Shown here one piece after another: positions 23,755 through 32,579 of a stretch of 64,000 nucleotides of DNA. Positions within the stretch are counted from its first letter, which is position 1; each line of letters starts with the position of its first letter. The stretch comes from Mycetocola saprophilus (GTDB taxonomy: Bacteria; Actinomycetota; Actinomycetes; Actinomycetales; Microbacteriaceae): the NCBI RefSeq assembly GCF_000718085.1, contig NZ_JOEC01000004.1:1-64000 (forward strand), given 5' to 3'. The position numbers and the translations under genes were made by a program. Below the pieces are notes generated by a model. That model ran no database searches. It saw only the letters and a list, made by a program, of their open reading frames with translations, and was not told the origin of the DNA.

Positions 23755-24624
23755 ATGGACAATCGACGAGCCGAGATTAAGACGTTTCTCGCCTCGCGGC
23801 GTGCCCGAATCACCCCCGAGGAGACCGGCGTACCGACCTTCGGTGGGGTGCGACGGGTTCCCGGCCTGCGGCGCGAGGAGGTTGCGTTCCTGGCCGGGGT
23901 GAGTGTCGACTACTACGCCCGGATCGAGCGTGGGCATACGTCCGGGGTGTCCCCCGAGGTGCTGGACGCGATCGCCGATGCGCTGCGCCTGGACGAAGCC
24001 GAGCGCGAACACCTGTTTGACCTGGTGCAGGCAACCAGGCCGGTGGGTCCCGGCGCGCGCTCCGCCCGTCGCGCCATCCCCACCACCCGGGTGTCCCTGA
24101 ATCTCCAGCTGGTGTTGGATGCGATCGCCGTCCCCGCATTTGTGCAGAATCTGCGTGGGGATCACGTGGCCGCCAATGCGATCGGCCGAGCCCTCTACGG
24201 GGACCCGAGCGACGAACCCGGTGCGCCCTTCAACTATGCGCGCTTTGTGTTCCTGAACCCCCGCGCCCCCGCGTTCTATCGCGATCTGGACCGGATGAAG
24301 CGTAATAACGTGGCCCTCCTGCGCCAGGCCGTGGGCCGTGCCCCCGAAGACCCGGGGCTCCAGGCGCTGGTGGGGGAACTCTCGACTCGGAGCGTCGAAT
24401 TTGCGGACCTCTGGGCGTCCCATGACGTGCTGCGCTACCGGTCCGGGAGTAAGCGCTACCACCACGCGCTGGTGGGAGACGTGGAGTTTGGGTACGAGTC
24501 CTTCGAGGTGACCGGGGCCTCCGATCTGCTGATGCTGGTCTATACGGTCGAACCGGATTCGCCCACGGCACAGGCCATGCAGCTTTTGGCCAACTGGAGT
24601 GTTCCGGCGGAGAACTCCCACTGA
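23755..24624 (+). CDS. XRE regulator with MmyB-like ligand domain
   Basis: 289 aa from ATG 23755. N-terminal HTH at about 10-80 with the typical GVRRVPGLRREEVAFLAGVS and YYARIERGHTSGVSPEVLDA; C-terminal MmyB-like PAS domain (LVLDAIAVPAFVQNLRGD, YARFVFLNP, LWASHDV, and VEFGYESFEVTG). MmyB-type regulators usually control a neighbouring transporter or dehydrogenase; the MFS/PEBP pair diverges from it. A TAGGAT -10 at 23742-23747 suggests a leaderless or nearly leaderless start. Confidence 0.9.
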   Translation: MDNRRAEIKTFLASRRARITPEETGVPTFGGVRRVPGLRREEVAFLAGVSVDYYARIERGHTSGVSPEVLDAIADALRLDEAEREHLFDLVQATRPVGPGARSARRAIPTTRVSLNLQLVLDAIAVPAFVQNLRGDHVAANAIGRALYGDPSDEPGAPFNYARFVFLNPRAPAFYRDLDRMKRNNVALLRQAVGRAPEDPGLQALVGELSTRSVEFADLWASHDVLRYRSGSKRYHHALVGDVEFGYESFEVTGASDLLMLVYTVEPDSPTAQAMQLLANWSVPAENSH

Positions 24625-24672
24625 CGTCGGGGTCCCGAAGTGTGCGCTTGGCCGCGCCGCGGACCGGGACTT

Positions 24673-25635
24673 CTAGTCGGCCCGATCGCTGGTGCGAAAG
24701 CGCTGCTGAAACACGCTGGGCGGCATGCCGAGGCGGGTGACAAACAGGCGACGCATGGTCTCGGCGCTCTGGAATCCAGCACGACGGCTGGTGACACTCA
24801 CCGACTCACCACGCAGGAGCAGAGCCTTGGCTGTGTCCAGCCGCACCCCCTCGATAAACCGGGCCGGGGTCATGCCCAGCTCGGCCTGGAAGAGACGTGA
24901 GAGGTGGCGGGTGCTGAGCCCGGCCGCGCCGGCGAGGTCGGTAATCGTATGGGCGGCGGCGGGGGTCTCGATGATGGTCTCGATCACCCGCCGCACCGCA
25001 TCGTGGCTCCCGCGGGACACCTCGTTCAGGGTCGAGAACTGCGATTGCCCACCCGGTCGCCGCAGGTACACCACCAGCTGGCGGGCGACCTCGCGGGCCA
25101 GCTCGGGACCATGATCGGTCTCGATCAGCGACAGCGCCAGGTCGATGCCCGAGGAGACCCCGGCGGAGGTGTGAAAGCGACCGTCGCGAACAAAAATGGA
25201 GTCCGGCGTGACCGTGATGGACGGATACAGTCGGGCAAGAAGGCCCGCATGGGCCCAGTGGGTTGTGGCTCGGCGTCCGCTCAGCGCACCGGTGGTTGCC
25301 AGCAGGAAGGCTCCGGTGCAGACCGAAGCGACGCGGGCCGAGATGTCGACCAGTCGCGCGGTGGCCGCCAAGATATCCGGGGGAATCGCGGCCGTGGGGA
25401 GGGCGTCGCCGCCGGGGATGATCAGTGTGTCCGCGCGGGTGAGGTCCCGGGCACGGGTGGTCGCGGGGAACGGCGCACCGATAGAGGTGGAGACCGGGGC
25501 ACCATCCGCCGAGACATACAGCAACTCGTAGCGGGCACCCAGCCGATTCGCCTCGGCAAAAACCTCGGCCGGGCCGACAATATCCAGCTGTTTGACACCG
25601 GGAAACAGCAGGAAGGCGATCGAGTGGCTGGGCAT
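24673..25635 (-). CDS. GlxA-family regulator (DJ-1/PfpI plus AraC)
   Basis: 320 aa. Residues about 1-170 are a DJ-1/PfpI glutamine-amidotransferase-like sensor (FLLFPGVKQLDIVGPAEVF, ASVCTGAFLLATTGALSGR with the nucleophile-position Cys). Residues about 215-315 are the AraC HTH pair (ITDLAGAAGLSTRHLSRLFQ, SRRAGFQSAETMRRLF). Such proteins sense metabolites; the divergent HD-protein gene is the likely target. Confidence 0.92.
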   Translation of the reverse strand: MPSHSIAFLLFPGVKQLDIVGPAEVFAEANRLGARYELLYVSADGAPVSTSIGAPFPATTRARDLTRADTLIIPGGDALPTAAIPPDILAATARLVDISARVASVCTGAFLLATTGALSGRRATTHWAHAGLLARLYPSITVTPDSIFVRDGRFHTSAGVSSGIDLALSLIETDHGPELAREVARQLVVYLRRPGGQSQFSTLNEVSRGSHDAVRRVIETIIETPAAAHTITDLAGAAGLSTRHLSRLFQAELGMTPARFIEGVRLDTAKALLLRGESVSVTSRRAGFQSAETMRRLFVTRLGMPPSVFQQRFRTSDRAD

Positions 25636-25760
25636 CCTTCAGTATGTCCATATTCGAGGGATATCTGTCAATTCGGACACTGTGAGATCGGCCGCGTCCG
25701 CGGGAGCCTGGAAGCAGGCTCCCGAGCGGTTCGGCGGGCCGGACATTCAAGGAGAACACC

Positions 25761-26399
25761 ATGACCGAAACGATCGCCGGAATCACGATCCCCGACACCG
25801 CCCTAGTCCGCGATATCACCGAGTATGTGCGCGAACACGAGAGCGAGCTGCTCTTCCATCACTCCCGCCGCGTGTTCTTGTTTGGTTCCCTGATGGGGCA
25901 GCGCCGCGGGCTGAGCGTGGACCCCGAACTGCTCTACGCCGGCGCCATGTTCCACGACCTCGGGCTGACCGACACCTTCCATACCTCGCAGCTGCGCTTC
26001 GAGGTGGACTCGGCCAACGCGGCCCGGGCGTTCCTGACCGCCCGCGGCGTGAGCGCGGCGGATGCCCAGAAGGTGTGGACCGGCATCGCGCTGCACACCA
26101 CCCCGGGGGTGCCCGAGTTTATGGAGCCCGAGGTGGCGCTGGTCACCGCCGGGGTGGAGACGGATGTGCTGGGCATCTGGTACCACGAGATCACCGCGGA
26201 GCAGCGGACTGCGGTGGCCGAGGCGCACCCGCGTCCGGACTTCAAAAACCGAATCCTGGCGGCCTTTACCGCGGGCAATGTGCACCGACCCGACTCGACC
26301 TTTGGCAACGTTAATGCCGATGTCCTGGCCCACTATCTGCCCGGGTTTGAGCGGGGTGACTTTGTCGAGGTGATCCGGCAGAGCCCCTGGTCCGAGTAG
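25761..26399 (+). CDS. HD-domain hydrolase (cyanamide hydratase-like)
   Basis: 212 aa. HD phosphohydrolase fold: HHSRRVFLFGS, AGAMFHDLGL (the HD pair near residue 66) and WTGIALHTTPGVPE (downstream His). Length and pattern resemble the cyanamide hydratase-like HD family of actinobacteria and fungi. Metal-dependent hydrolase, natural substrate unknown. Follows a GGGAGCCTG/CAGGCTCCC hairpin at about 25700-25722 in its leader. Divergent from the GlxA-type regulator. Confidence 0.85.
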   Translation: MTETIAGITIPDTALVRDITEYVREHESELLFHHSRRVFLFGSLMGQRRGLSVDPELLYAGAMFHDLGLTDTFHTSQLRFEVDSANAARAFLTARGVSAADAQKVWTGIALHTTPGVPEFMEPEVALVTAGVETDVLGIWYHEITAEQRTAVAEAHPRPDFKNRILAAFTAGNVHRPDSTFGNVNADVLAHYLPGFERGDFVEVIRQSPWSE

Positions 26400-26440
26400 C
26401 GGGAGGCGCGGTGGCGGGTGGCGGATCTGTCGCCCGCCGC

Positions 26441-27034
26441 CTACCGAACGGGTTCCAGCGCGGCGTCCAGCGCGCGGATGACCGCCAGGTGCTGAAGCTG
26501 GGCCGTCCAGACTTCGGGATTGCCGGCGGCCAGCACGCACACCCCCTCGGTGGTCGCGGCGAGCAGTGCCGCGCGGGCTTCGGCCTCGGCGTCGTCGATC
26601 CCGGGAAGTGCCGCCTGGATGAGCCGGGCCAGCCGGATCCGGAACGAGCCGCTGTGGAGTGCATGGCGTTCGGCGAGCACCTCGTCGCCGAAGGCCGAGG
26701 CGAGAAACCCCACCCACACGCGGGCGTTTGCCAGGCCGTCGGGGTCGGCGGCGAGTGTCCCCAACGCAACCGAGCGGAGCGCGTCTTTTGGATCGGCGGC
26801 CTCGGCTTCGAGGCGTTCGGCGCGCAGCCGGGTGCGCTCGTGCAGTCGATCGCGAGCATCCAGCAGGAGCGCCCGCTTATCGGTGAACGTATGCAGGACC
26901 AGGCCGGTGGTGCACCCAGCCCGCTCGGCAACCGCGCGGAGTGTGAGGCCGCCCGGCCCGTGTTCGGCAAGGGTCGCCCATACGGCTTCGGAGAGCAGCT
27001 GACGCTGGGCGTGGGGGTCTCGAATTCGAGGCAT
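26441..27034 (-). CDS. TetR-family repressor
   Basis: 197 aa from ATG 27034. HTH at about 8-55: LLSEAVWATLAEHGPGGLTL, RAVAERAGCTTGLVLHTFTD. The upstream gap holds two matching palindromes and the divergent GNAT gene, so the regulator very likely represses itself and that acetyltransferase. Ligand unknown. Confidence 0.9.
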   Translation of the reverse strand: MPRIRDPHAQRQLLSEAVWATLAEHGPGGLTLRAVAERAGCTTGLVLHTFTDKRALLLDARDRLHERTRLRAERLEAEAADPKDALRSVALGTLAADPDGLANARVWVGFLASAFGDEVLAERHALHSGSFRIRLARLIQAALPGIDDAEAEARAALLAATTEGVCVLAAGNPEVWTAQLQHLAVIRALDAALEPVR

Positions 27035-27043
27035 GATCTCAGC

Positions 27044-27072
27044 GTAACATGTGTTACGGTAACACCTGTTAC
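27044..27072. promoter_or_regulatory. Double TetR operator
   Basis: GTAACA-TG-TGTTAC (27044-27057) and GTAACA-CC-TGTTAC (27059-27072), two near-perfect palindromes with centres 15 bp apart, between TetR (start 27034) and GNAT (start 27087). Confidence 0.75.
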
Positions 27073-27086
27073 GAAAGGACTTTGGC

Positions 27087-27602
27087 ATGAACTGGCAGAT
27101 CGAAAGCGTTCCCTGGGACGATCCGGAGGGGGCCGCGCTGCGCCTCGCGCAGCGTGCGGAACTCGACGCCCGCTATGGGAGCGACGATCACGAACCCGGA
27201 CACGCCCCCACCGCCGATGAGGTGCCGGTCTTCCTGGTGGCTCGCGATGAATCGGGAACCGCGATCGCCTGTGGCGGGCTGCGGTTTGTCCCCGAGGAGG
27301 TATGCGGCCCCGGACACATCGAGGTCAAGCGGATGTATGTCACCCCGGCCGCCCGCGGCACCGGCCTGTCCAGGGCGGTGCTGTACCGGCTGGAGGAGGC
27401 GGCCCGGGCGCTTGGCGCACACCGCATGGTGCTGGAAACCGGCGAGCGTCAGCCCGACGCGATCGGGTTCTACACCCGCGAGGGCTATCAGCCGATCCCC
27501 GGATTTGGCGTGTACGCGGGTGCCCCCGAATCGGTCTGCTTTGGCCGGGATCTGACGCCGAGAAATCCGGGAACGGTCGAGTCCGATTCTGGCCAGCCCT
27601 AG
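27087..27602 (+). CDS. GNAT acetyltransferase under TetR control
   Basis: 171 aa. Acetyl-CoA binding motif A is VKRMYVTPAARGTGLSRAVL (near 85-105), followed by ALGAHRMVLETGERQPDAIG and FYTREGYQPI. Transfers an acetyl group to an amine; substrate unknown. The ribosome site (GAAAGGA) lies just after the second TetR operator. Confidence 0.9.
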   Translation: MNWQIESVPWDDPEGAALRLAQRAELDARYGSDDHEPGHAPTADEVPVFLVARDESGTAIACGGLRFVPEEVCGPGHIEVKRMYVTPAARGTGLSRAVLYRLEEAARALGAHRMVLETGERQPDAIGFYTREGYQPIPGFGVYAGAPESVCFGRDLTPRNPGTVESDSGQP

Positions 27603-27733
27603 CGAATGAAACCTGCTTGGCTGGAGCCATGAAGCGGACCGAAACCTTCAGATCCCTGCACGTCGCATCCAACCCGCTCCTGCTGCCCAGTGCCGAGCTC
27701 AACCGCCTGGTTGCCCGGGGGTAGGGTTCGAAC

Positions 27734-29396
27734 ATGGGCGAGGAGATTGTGGCGGAGGAGAGCGGCGCGGTGTGCCGCCCCGGTGATCCCGGATTCGCCG
27801 CGCGCTATCGGGCCATCGATGCGCGGGATACCCGGTTCGACGGACAGTTCTATACCGCCGTCTCCTCCACCGGAATCTATTGCCGCCCGTCGTGTCCGGC
27901 CCGCACGCCCGCTGCCAAAAACGTGAGCTTTTATCGGTCGTCCGCGGCCGCCCAGATCGCCGGATTCCGGGCGTGCAAGCGCTGTGTGCCCGAGGCGGTG
28001 CCGGGAACACCCGAGTGGGATCTGCGCGGGGATGTGGCGGGTCGGGCGATGCGATTGATCGCCGACGGGGTCGTGGATCGCGACGGCGTGGATGGCCTGG
28101 CCGCGGCTCTCGGATTTACGCCGCGGCACCTGGTCCGGATCCTCACCGAGCAGCTGGGCGCGGGTCCGCGCGCCCTGGCGCGTGCCCGGCGAGCGCAGAC
28201 GGCGCGGGCGCTGCTGGTGGGCACGGACCTCCCGAGCGCGCAGGTGGCATTCGCCGCCGGATTTGGGTCGATCCGCCAGTTCAACAACACGATGCTTGAG
28301 GTTTTTGACCAGACCCCGGGCTCGCTGCGGGGGCGTGGGCGAACCGCCGTCCGCGGAACGGGTGTCGGCCAACCGGACACCCGGGGGTCGAGCGCTGCTT
28401 GGCAGGACGCATCCGAATCGGATGCCCGCGTCGCGCCCGCCGACATCCCGGGCACCGGCGACGCTGTGCGCATCACCCTGGATCTGCCGGTGCGCGCCCC
28501 CTACGATGCGCCGGGGGTCTTCGCCTTCCTGGCGGCCCGGGTGATCGAGGGGGTCGAGGCCGTGGACCTGGGCAATCCCGACCGACTGCGCTACGCGCGC
28601 ACGCTGCGCCTGCCCGGCGGACCCGCGGCCGCCCAGATACATGCCGAACGAGGAATACGGGGCTGGGCGCTGCGGGCGGAGCTTGAACTCTCCGATCTGG
28701 CGGACCTGGGTACCGCGCTGTCCCGGCTGCGAAGGCTCCTCGATCTGGACGCCGACCCGCAGGCGGTGGATGCCGCGCTCTCGGCGAATCGAAACCTGGC
28801 CGCGCTGGTCGCCGAGGCACCGGGGATCCGCGTGCCCGGCGCCGTGGACGCCCAGGAACTTGTCATTCGGGCGCTGATCGGCCAGCAGATTTCGGTCGCG
28901 GCCGCCGGTACCCACCTGGGGCGGATCGCCGCGCAGCTTGGTGAGAGCTATTCCTCCCGGTTCGCGGGCCTGTCCCGTCTGTTTCCCACGATGCGCGCGC
29001 TGGCCGAGGGAATCCCCGAGCCGGTCCCCGGTGCCACCCCCGATCCCGGACGCGTGTTGAGACTGCCCGCGCGCCAGGTGGCGACGGTCAGGGACACGGC
29101 CGCGGCCCTGGCCGAGGGAACCCTCGGCGTGCATGCGGGAGGCACTGCGGGCGGCGCTGGTTGCTCGGCCGGGAATCGGCCCGTGGACGGCAAGCTATAT
29201 CGCGATGCGGGTGCTCGGTGATCCCGATGCCTGGCTGGAACGAGACGTGGCACTGCTGGCCGGGGCCCGCCGGATCGGCCTAATCGCCCCCGAAACACCG
29301 GCCGCCGCCCACCGCGAACTGGCCGAGCACGCGCGGGCCTGGTCGCCCTGGCGCTCATATGCGCAAATGCACCTGTGGCGGGTGGCCGCGCAATAG
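27734..29396 (+). pseudogene. Ada-AlkA fusion (3-methyladenine glycosylase) broken by a frameshift
   Basis: The first frame (27734-29221) encodes the Ada metal-binding domain (TGIYCRPSCPARTP, FRACKRCVPE), an AraC HTH (LGFTPRHLVRILTEQLG, FAAGFGSIRQFNNTM), then AlkA domains (RVPGAVDAQELVIRALIGQQ). Near 29125-29140 the AlkA sequence moves to another frame (29133-29396), which carries the helix-hairpin-helix [18 protein letters not shown] and catalytic-Asp region [13 protein letters not shown]. As read, the first product lacks the catalytic end. A 1-nt indel, sequencing error or recoding are alternatives; no slippery sequence is obvious. Confidence 0.85.
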
Positions 29397-29405
29397 GCTG
29401 AGTTC

Positions 29406-29777
29406 ATGGATTGGACCGGAGAGCTGCGCCGTCGAATGTTCCTGGACACGGGTGAGGGGGATGGGGAACTCACCGAGTACAACTGCGTACTCTTTCCCGG
29501 GGAGGAGCACGAGCTCACGATTCAGGCCTATGCGCCCGGGCTCGAGGAGCTCAGCCGGTTTGTGCTGCCCGAGGTGCGGGAATTCCTCGGCGGGCTGGAC
29601 GCCCTGATCGAGAACCGCGACGAGCTCGATGCCGACCTCGCCCAGGTGATTCATTACCGTGGACGCGTCGGGCTGGTGTGGTGGTCGCGCGGGATGAATA
29701 ACGAGTTTGTTGGCATCTATCGGCCCGATCCCGCGGGCTGGCGTTTCCTCGGCTTCGGCGACATCTTCGAGGACTGA
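29406..29777 (+). CDS. Conserved hypothetical protein
   Basis: 123 aa, acidic, beginning MDWTGELRRRMFLDTGEGDG. A mixed alpha/beta pattern with GRVGLVWWSRGMNNEFVGIY near the end. No named family recognised and no membrane or secretion signal. Starts 9 nt after the AlkA frame ends, so it may share that transcript. Confidence 0.7.
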   Translation: MDWTGELRRRMFLDTGEGDGELTEYNCVLFPGEEHELTIQAYAPGLEELSRFVLPEVREFLGGLDALIENRDELDADLAQVIHYRGRVGLVWWSRGMNNEFVGIYRPDPAGWRFLGFGDIFED

Positions 29778-29941
29778 TCCGCCCGAAACTGATCCGCCCG
29801 AGACTGACGGGTACCGACTGGCCGGTCACGGCGGTTCCGGTAACGACCGGCTGGGCGACGCGTGAGCAGGCGGCGACCGTTTCTGCGATGCCTCATCCGA
29901 GCGTGGAATCCTCCCGATAACCGGGCAAAGAAAATGCCCGG

Positions 29942-30000
29942 GGTTGGTGGTCCGCAGCGGACGGTTTACCAGGGGGAATAACGCTGCGGGGCCACCAACC
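29942..30000. other. Large hairpin of unknown role
   Basis: GGTTGGTGG (29942-29950), T, CCGCAGCG (29952-29959) pair with CGCTGCGG (29982-29989), GG, CCACCAACC (29992-30000): 17 base pairs with a 22-nt loop. A small GGGCA/TGCCC hairpin precedes it at about 29924-29939. It lies in a 307-bp gap between convergent genes and has no T-run. Terminator or structured RNA; no gene is seen in this gap. Confidence 0.6.
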
Positions 30001-30084
30001 CGCGGGCGGGGGATCCGAGAATTACGTTACGCCGCCGATTCGGCGAAGGCCAGGGTTCCCCGGAAGCGTTCAGGAATCTCCCTG

Positions 30085-30771
30085 CTAGCTATCGGATTCG
30101 GCCAGCTGTTCGGACTCGGCCAGCAGCTCGGCCACGTCCAGCAGCGGCGAGGACTCGATCAGGCGCTCGCCCGCGGGTCCGTGCAGCAGCGCCTGGTCAT
30201 CCCGCACCGGGACGATGCGGAAGCGATCGGCGTAGCGCGCCAGGGTGCGCTGAATCAGGACCAGCGGGTACGGCGGCAGCAGTCCGTCGGCATGGGGCAA
30301 AACCACCGCGTCGGTCAGGCCGAGGCCCGTGGTGTCGGTGCCGGCGTGCAGACCCTTGGGGTCATCCAGCGGGCCGATCGGCCGAATGTCCGGACCGGCC
30401 AGAACCGAGCCGGCGCTCGACCCGATATAGGGCAGTCCCGCCTTCACTCGCTGTGTGAGGAGGTCGGCGACGCCGGCCGTGCGGACGGCGTCCAGGAGGG
30501 CAAAGGTGTCGCCGCCGGCCACGTAGATCGCGTCCACCTCATCGAGGGCCGCGGCGAGCGACTCGGGGGTGTGGGCGGAGAGGGGGAGTTCCAGGATGGG
30601 GTTGCCCAGCGAGGCCAGGGCTTCGCGCTCGGCGCGCACAAACGGGGCGTCGGTGAAGTCGCGGGTGGCGTCGGGAATATAGCCGATCAGCGGGGTCTTA
30701 TGGGGCACCGTTGCCGCCAGGAATGCGGGGACGGCACCGAGGCCGCGGGAAAGCAGGAGAAGATGAGTCAC
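30085..30771 (-). CDS. Peptidase E-like (family S51) hydrolase
   Basis: 228 aa. Peptidase E hydrolyses Asp-X dipeptides. VDAIYVAGGDTFALLDAV, PYIGSSAGSVLAG (Ser nucleophile in the elbow, near residue 119) and VLPHADG correspond to the S51 Ser-His-Glu site. Cytosolic, no signal peptide. Length fits the family. Confidence 0.88.
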   Translation of the reverse strand: MTHLLLLSRGLGAVPAFLAATVPHKTPLIGYIPDATRDFTDAPFVRAEREALASLGNPILELPLSAHTPESLAAALDEVDAIYVAGGDTFALLDAVRTAGVADLLTQRVKAGLPYIGSSAGSVLAGPDIRPIGPLDDPKGLHAGTDTTGLGLTDAVVLPHADGLLPPYPLVLIQRTLARYADRFRIVPVRDDQALLHGPAGERLIESSPLLDVAELLAESEQLAESDS

Positions 30772-30832
30772 CCACCTACGGTACTCGTCCGCGCCGACAT
30801 TTGCGCGGATCGAGACCTGGGAAAACCGTTAG

Positions 30833-31288
30833 TTAGGCGTCCTCGCGGCGCAGGTGCAGCAGCGGGAACGGGCGTCCGTCACCGTCCAGCTCCGAGCGGC
30901 CGGCCACCGCAAATCCGCGCGATTGATAGAACCCTAGTGCCCGTGGGTTCTGTTCGTTCACGTCGATGGTCAGGTCGGGATGAGCTGCCACGGCGGCCGA
31001 GAGAAGTGCCGAACCCACGCCGCTGCCGCGCGCATCATCGTGGACAAACAGCATCTCCAGCGAGCCCTCAACCAGTCCCGAAAACCCCACGGGCACATCA
31101 TCGATGGTGGCCACGGTGAGGATGACGGCGTCGAGGTATACGCTTTCGATGCGCTCCCGATAGAACTCGATGTCCTCGGGGGTCAGGAAGTCATGGGTCG
31201 CGGTGACCGCGCTGTGCCACACACTCATCAGGGCGGGATACTCGCGAGAACCGAGCGTGGGCCGCAGCGTGATGTCGTCGTTTTTCAC
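30833..31288 (-). CDS. GNAT acetyltransferase
   Basis: 151 aa from GTG 31288 (the frame is open to 31309). LEMLFVHDDARGSGVGSALL is motif A, and VNEQNPRALGFYQSRGFAV motif B; the HDFLTPEDIEFY segment resembles acetyltransferases of the YjaB type. Substrate unknown. Confidence 0.85.
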   Translation of the reverse strand: MKNDDITLRPTLGSREYPALMSVWHSAVTATHDFLTPEDIEFYRERIESVYLDAVILTVATIDDVPVGFSGLVEGSLEMLFVHDDARGSGVGSALLSAAVAAHPDLTIDVNEQNPRALGFYQSRGFAVAGRSELDGDGRPFPLLHLRREDA

Positions 31289-31476
31289 GCCCCGATCGTA
31301 CCGCAACACGACTTCTTCGTGAGTTGCGGGCGAGGGTGGTGGCTCGTACAGGCCCGGAGAACCTGCGTCGATGAAGCCGTGCGGGCGTCGCTGGATCCGC
31401 GGGGTTTTGGGCGGATTGGCGCGCTAGGCTGAAGGCGACTGATCCCGAATCGAACGGACCAGCATGCGAGAGGACG

Positions 31477-32271
31477 GTGAACCCGATGCCGGATGTGGCA
31501 CGCAACCAGCAGGGCGCGCGTGAGCGTCGAGACGCCATCGTGACGCTGCTGCGCGAGCGCGGCAGCCTCGCCGTCGCCGAGTTGCCCGAGACCTTCGAGG
31601 TGTCCCCGGAGACCATTCGCCGGGACCTGCGCGAGCTCGAACGAGAGCGCCGGGTCGAGCGCCGCTACGGCGTGATCCGGATGGTCGAAAGCGGCGCGGT
31701 GGAAACCCCGATCGCGTTCCGTGAGACCAACCACACAGCCGAAAAGGTGCGCATCGCCCAGGCCGCCGCCGGTCGCCTGGCGCAGGCGCGCACGCTGTTC
31801 CTGGACGAGGGGTTCCTGCCCGCACTGGTGGCCGAATCCCTGCCCGATGATCGCCCTCTCACGGTGATCACCGCCTCGATTCCCGCGGTGCTGCGCCTGG
31901 CCAATCGGCCGCGAATCGAGGTCATCATGCTCGGCGGGCGGATTCGCCCGGCAACCCTTGGTGCGGTCGACTTCTGGGCGACCCGGGCGCTCGAGGGGTT
32001 CGTCCCGGACCTGGCGATCCTCGGTGCCAACGGCGTCTCGGTGGACGGGCTGCTGACCACCCCGGACCCGGCGGTGGCCGCGGTCAAGGAAACCGCGGTC
32101 AGGGTGAGCGCGCGCCGGCTGTTTGTGGGGGATCACAATAAGTTCGGACGCACCAGCTTTGTGCGCTTCGCCAACGTCACCGACTTCGAAACGATGATCA
32201 CCGGGCAGGCACTCTCGGCTTCCATCGCCCGCGAGTACGCCGAGCGTGGGGCGCGGATCGTCCGGGTGTAG
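31477..32271 (+). CDS. DeoR/GlpR-family sugar regulator
   Basis: 264 aa. N-terminal winged HTH (ERRDAIVTLLRERGSLAVAE, VSPETIRRDLRELERERRVE) and C-terminal DeoRC sensor (LFLDEGFLPALVAESL, VIMLGGRIRPATLG, ILGANGVSVDGLLTT, FVGDHNKFGRTSF). DeoR proteins respond to sugar phosphates. It precedes the polyol dehydrogenase/kinase operon and is its likely controller. GTG 31477 and ATG 31486 are both possible starts. Confidence 0.9.
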   Translation: MNPMPDVARNQQGARERRDAIVTLLRERGSLAVAELPETFEVSPETIRRDLRELERERRVERRYGVIRMVESGAVETPIAFRETNHTAEKVRIAQAAAGRLAQARTLFLDEGFLPALVAESLPDDRPLTVITASIPAVLRLANRPRIEVIMLGGRIRPATLGAVDFWATRALEGFVPDLAILGANGVSVDGLLTTPDPAVAAVKETAVRVSARRLFVGDHNKFGRTSFVRFANVTDFETMITGQALSASIAREYAERGARIVRV

Positions 32272-32345
32272 CCCCCCGCTGCGTCCGGCCGTCGACCCCG
32301 TTTGGGTATCCGGCCACCGCGTCCGAAGGCCACCGCGTGCGCCCT

Positions 32346-32452
32346 ATTTCGGCCGTGCGGTGATGATCTCCACCACCCACCGCGCACAACGGTCACCGTA
32401 CGCGTGCAACCGGTCAGATTGGGACCGGTCACATCCCGCACGGCCCCGAAAT
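32346..32452. promoter_or_regulatory. Multibranched palindromic region upstream of the polyol operon
   Basis: ATTTCGGCCGTGCGG (32346-32360) pairs with CCGCACGG-CC-CCGAAAT (32436-32452) with one 2-nt bulge. Enclosed are an ACCGGTC/GACCGGT hairpin (about 32409-32429), an ACGGT/ACCGT hairpin and a GGTG/CACC hairpin. GGTCAC or GGTCAG occurs four times between 32390 and 32483. It may be a structured leader, a terminator of the deoR unit, or a set of DeoR operators. No gene is seen in 32272-32579. Confidence 0.5.
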
Positions 32453-32579
32453 ACACGGATCTGGGTGCACACACATCGGTCACAAACCCACCATTCAATC
32501 GGTGGATCGTGTCCCGTGTCGCGTGAAAGTCTGAGGGAACGGGTGAACACGCCCCGTGAGTCCCCAAAGGAGCAGACCG

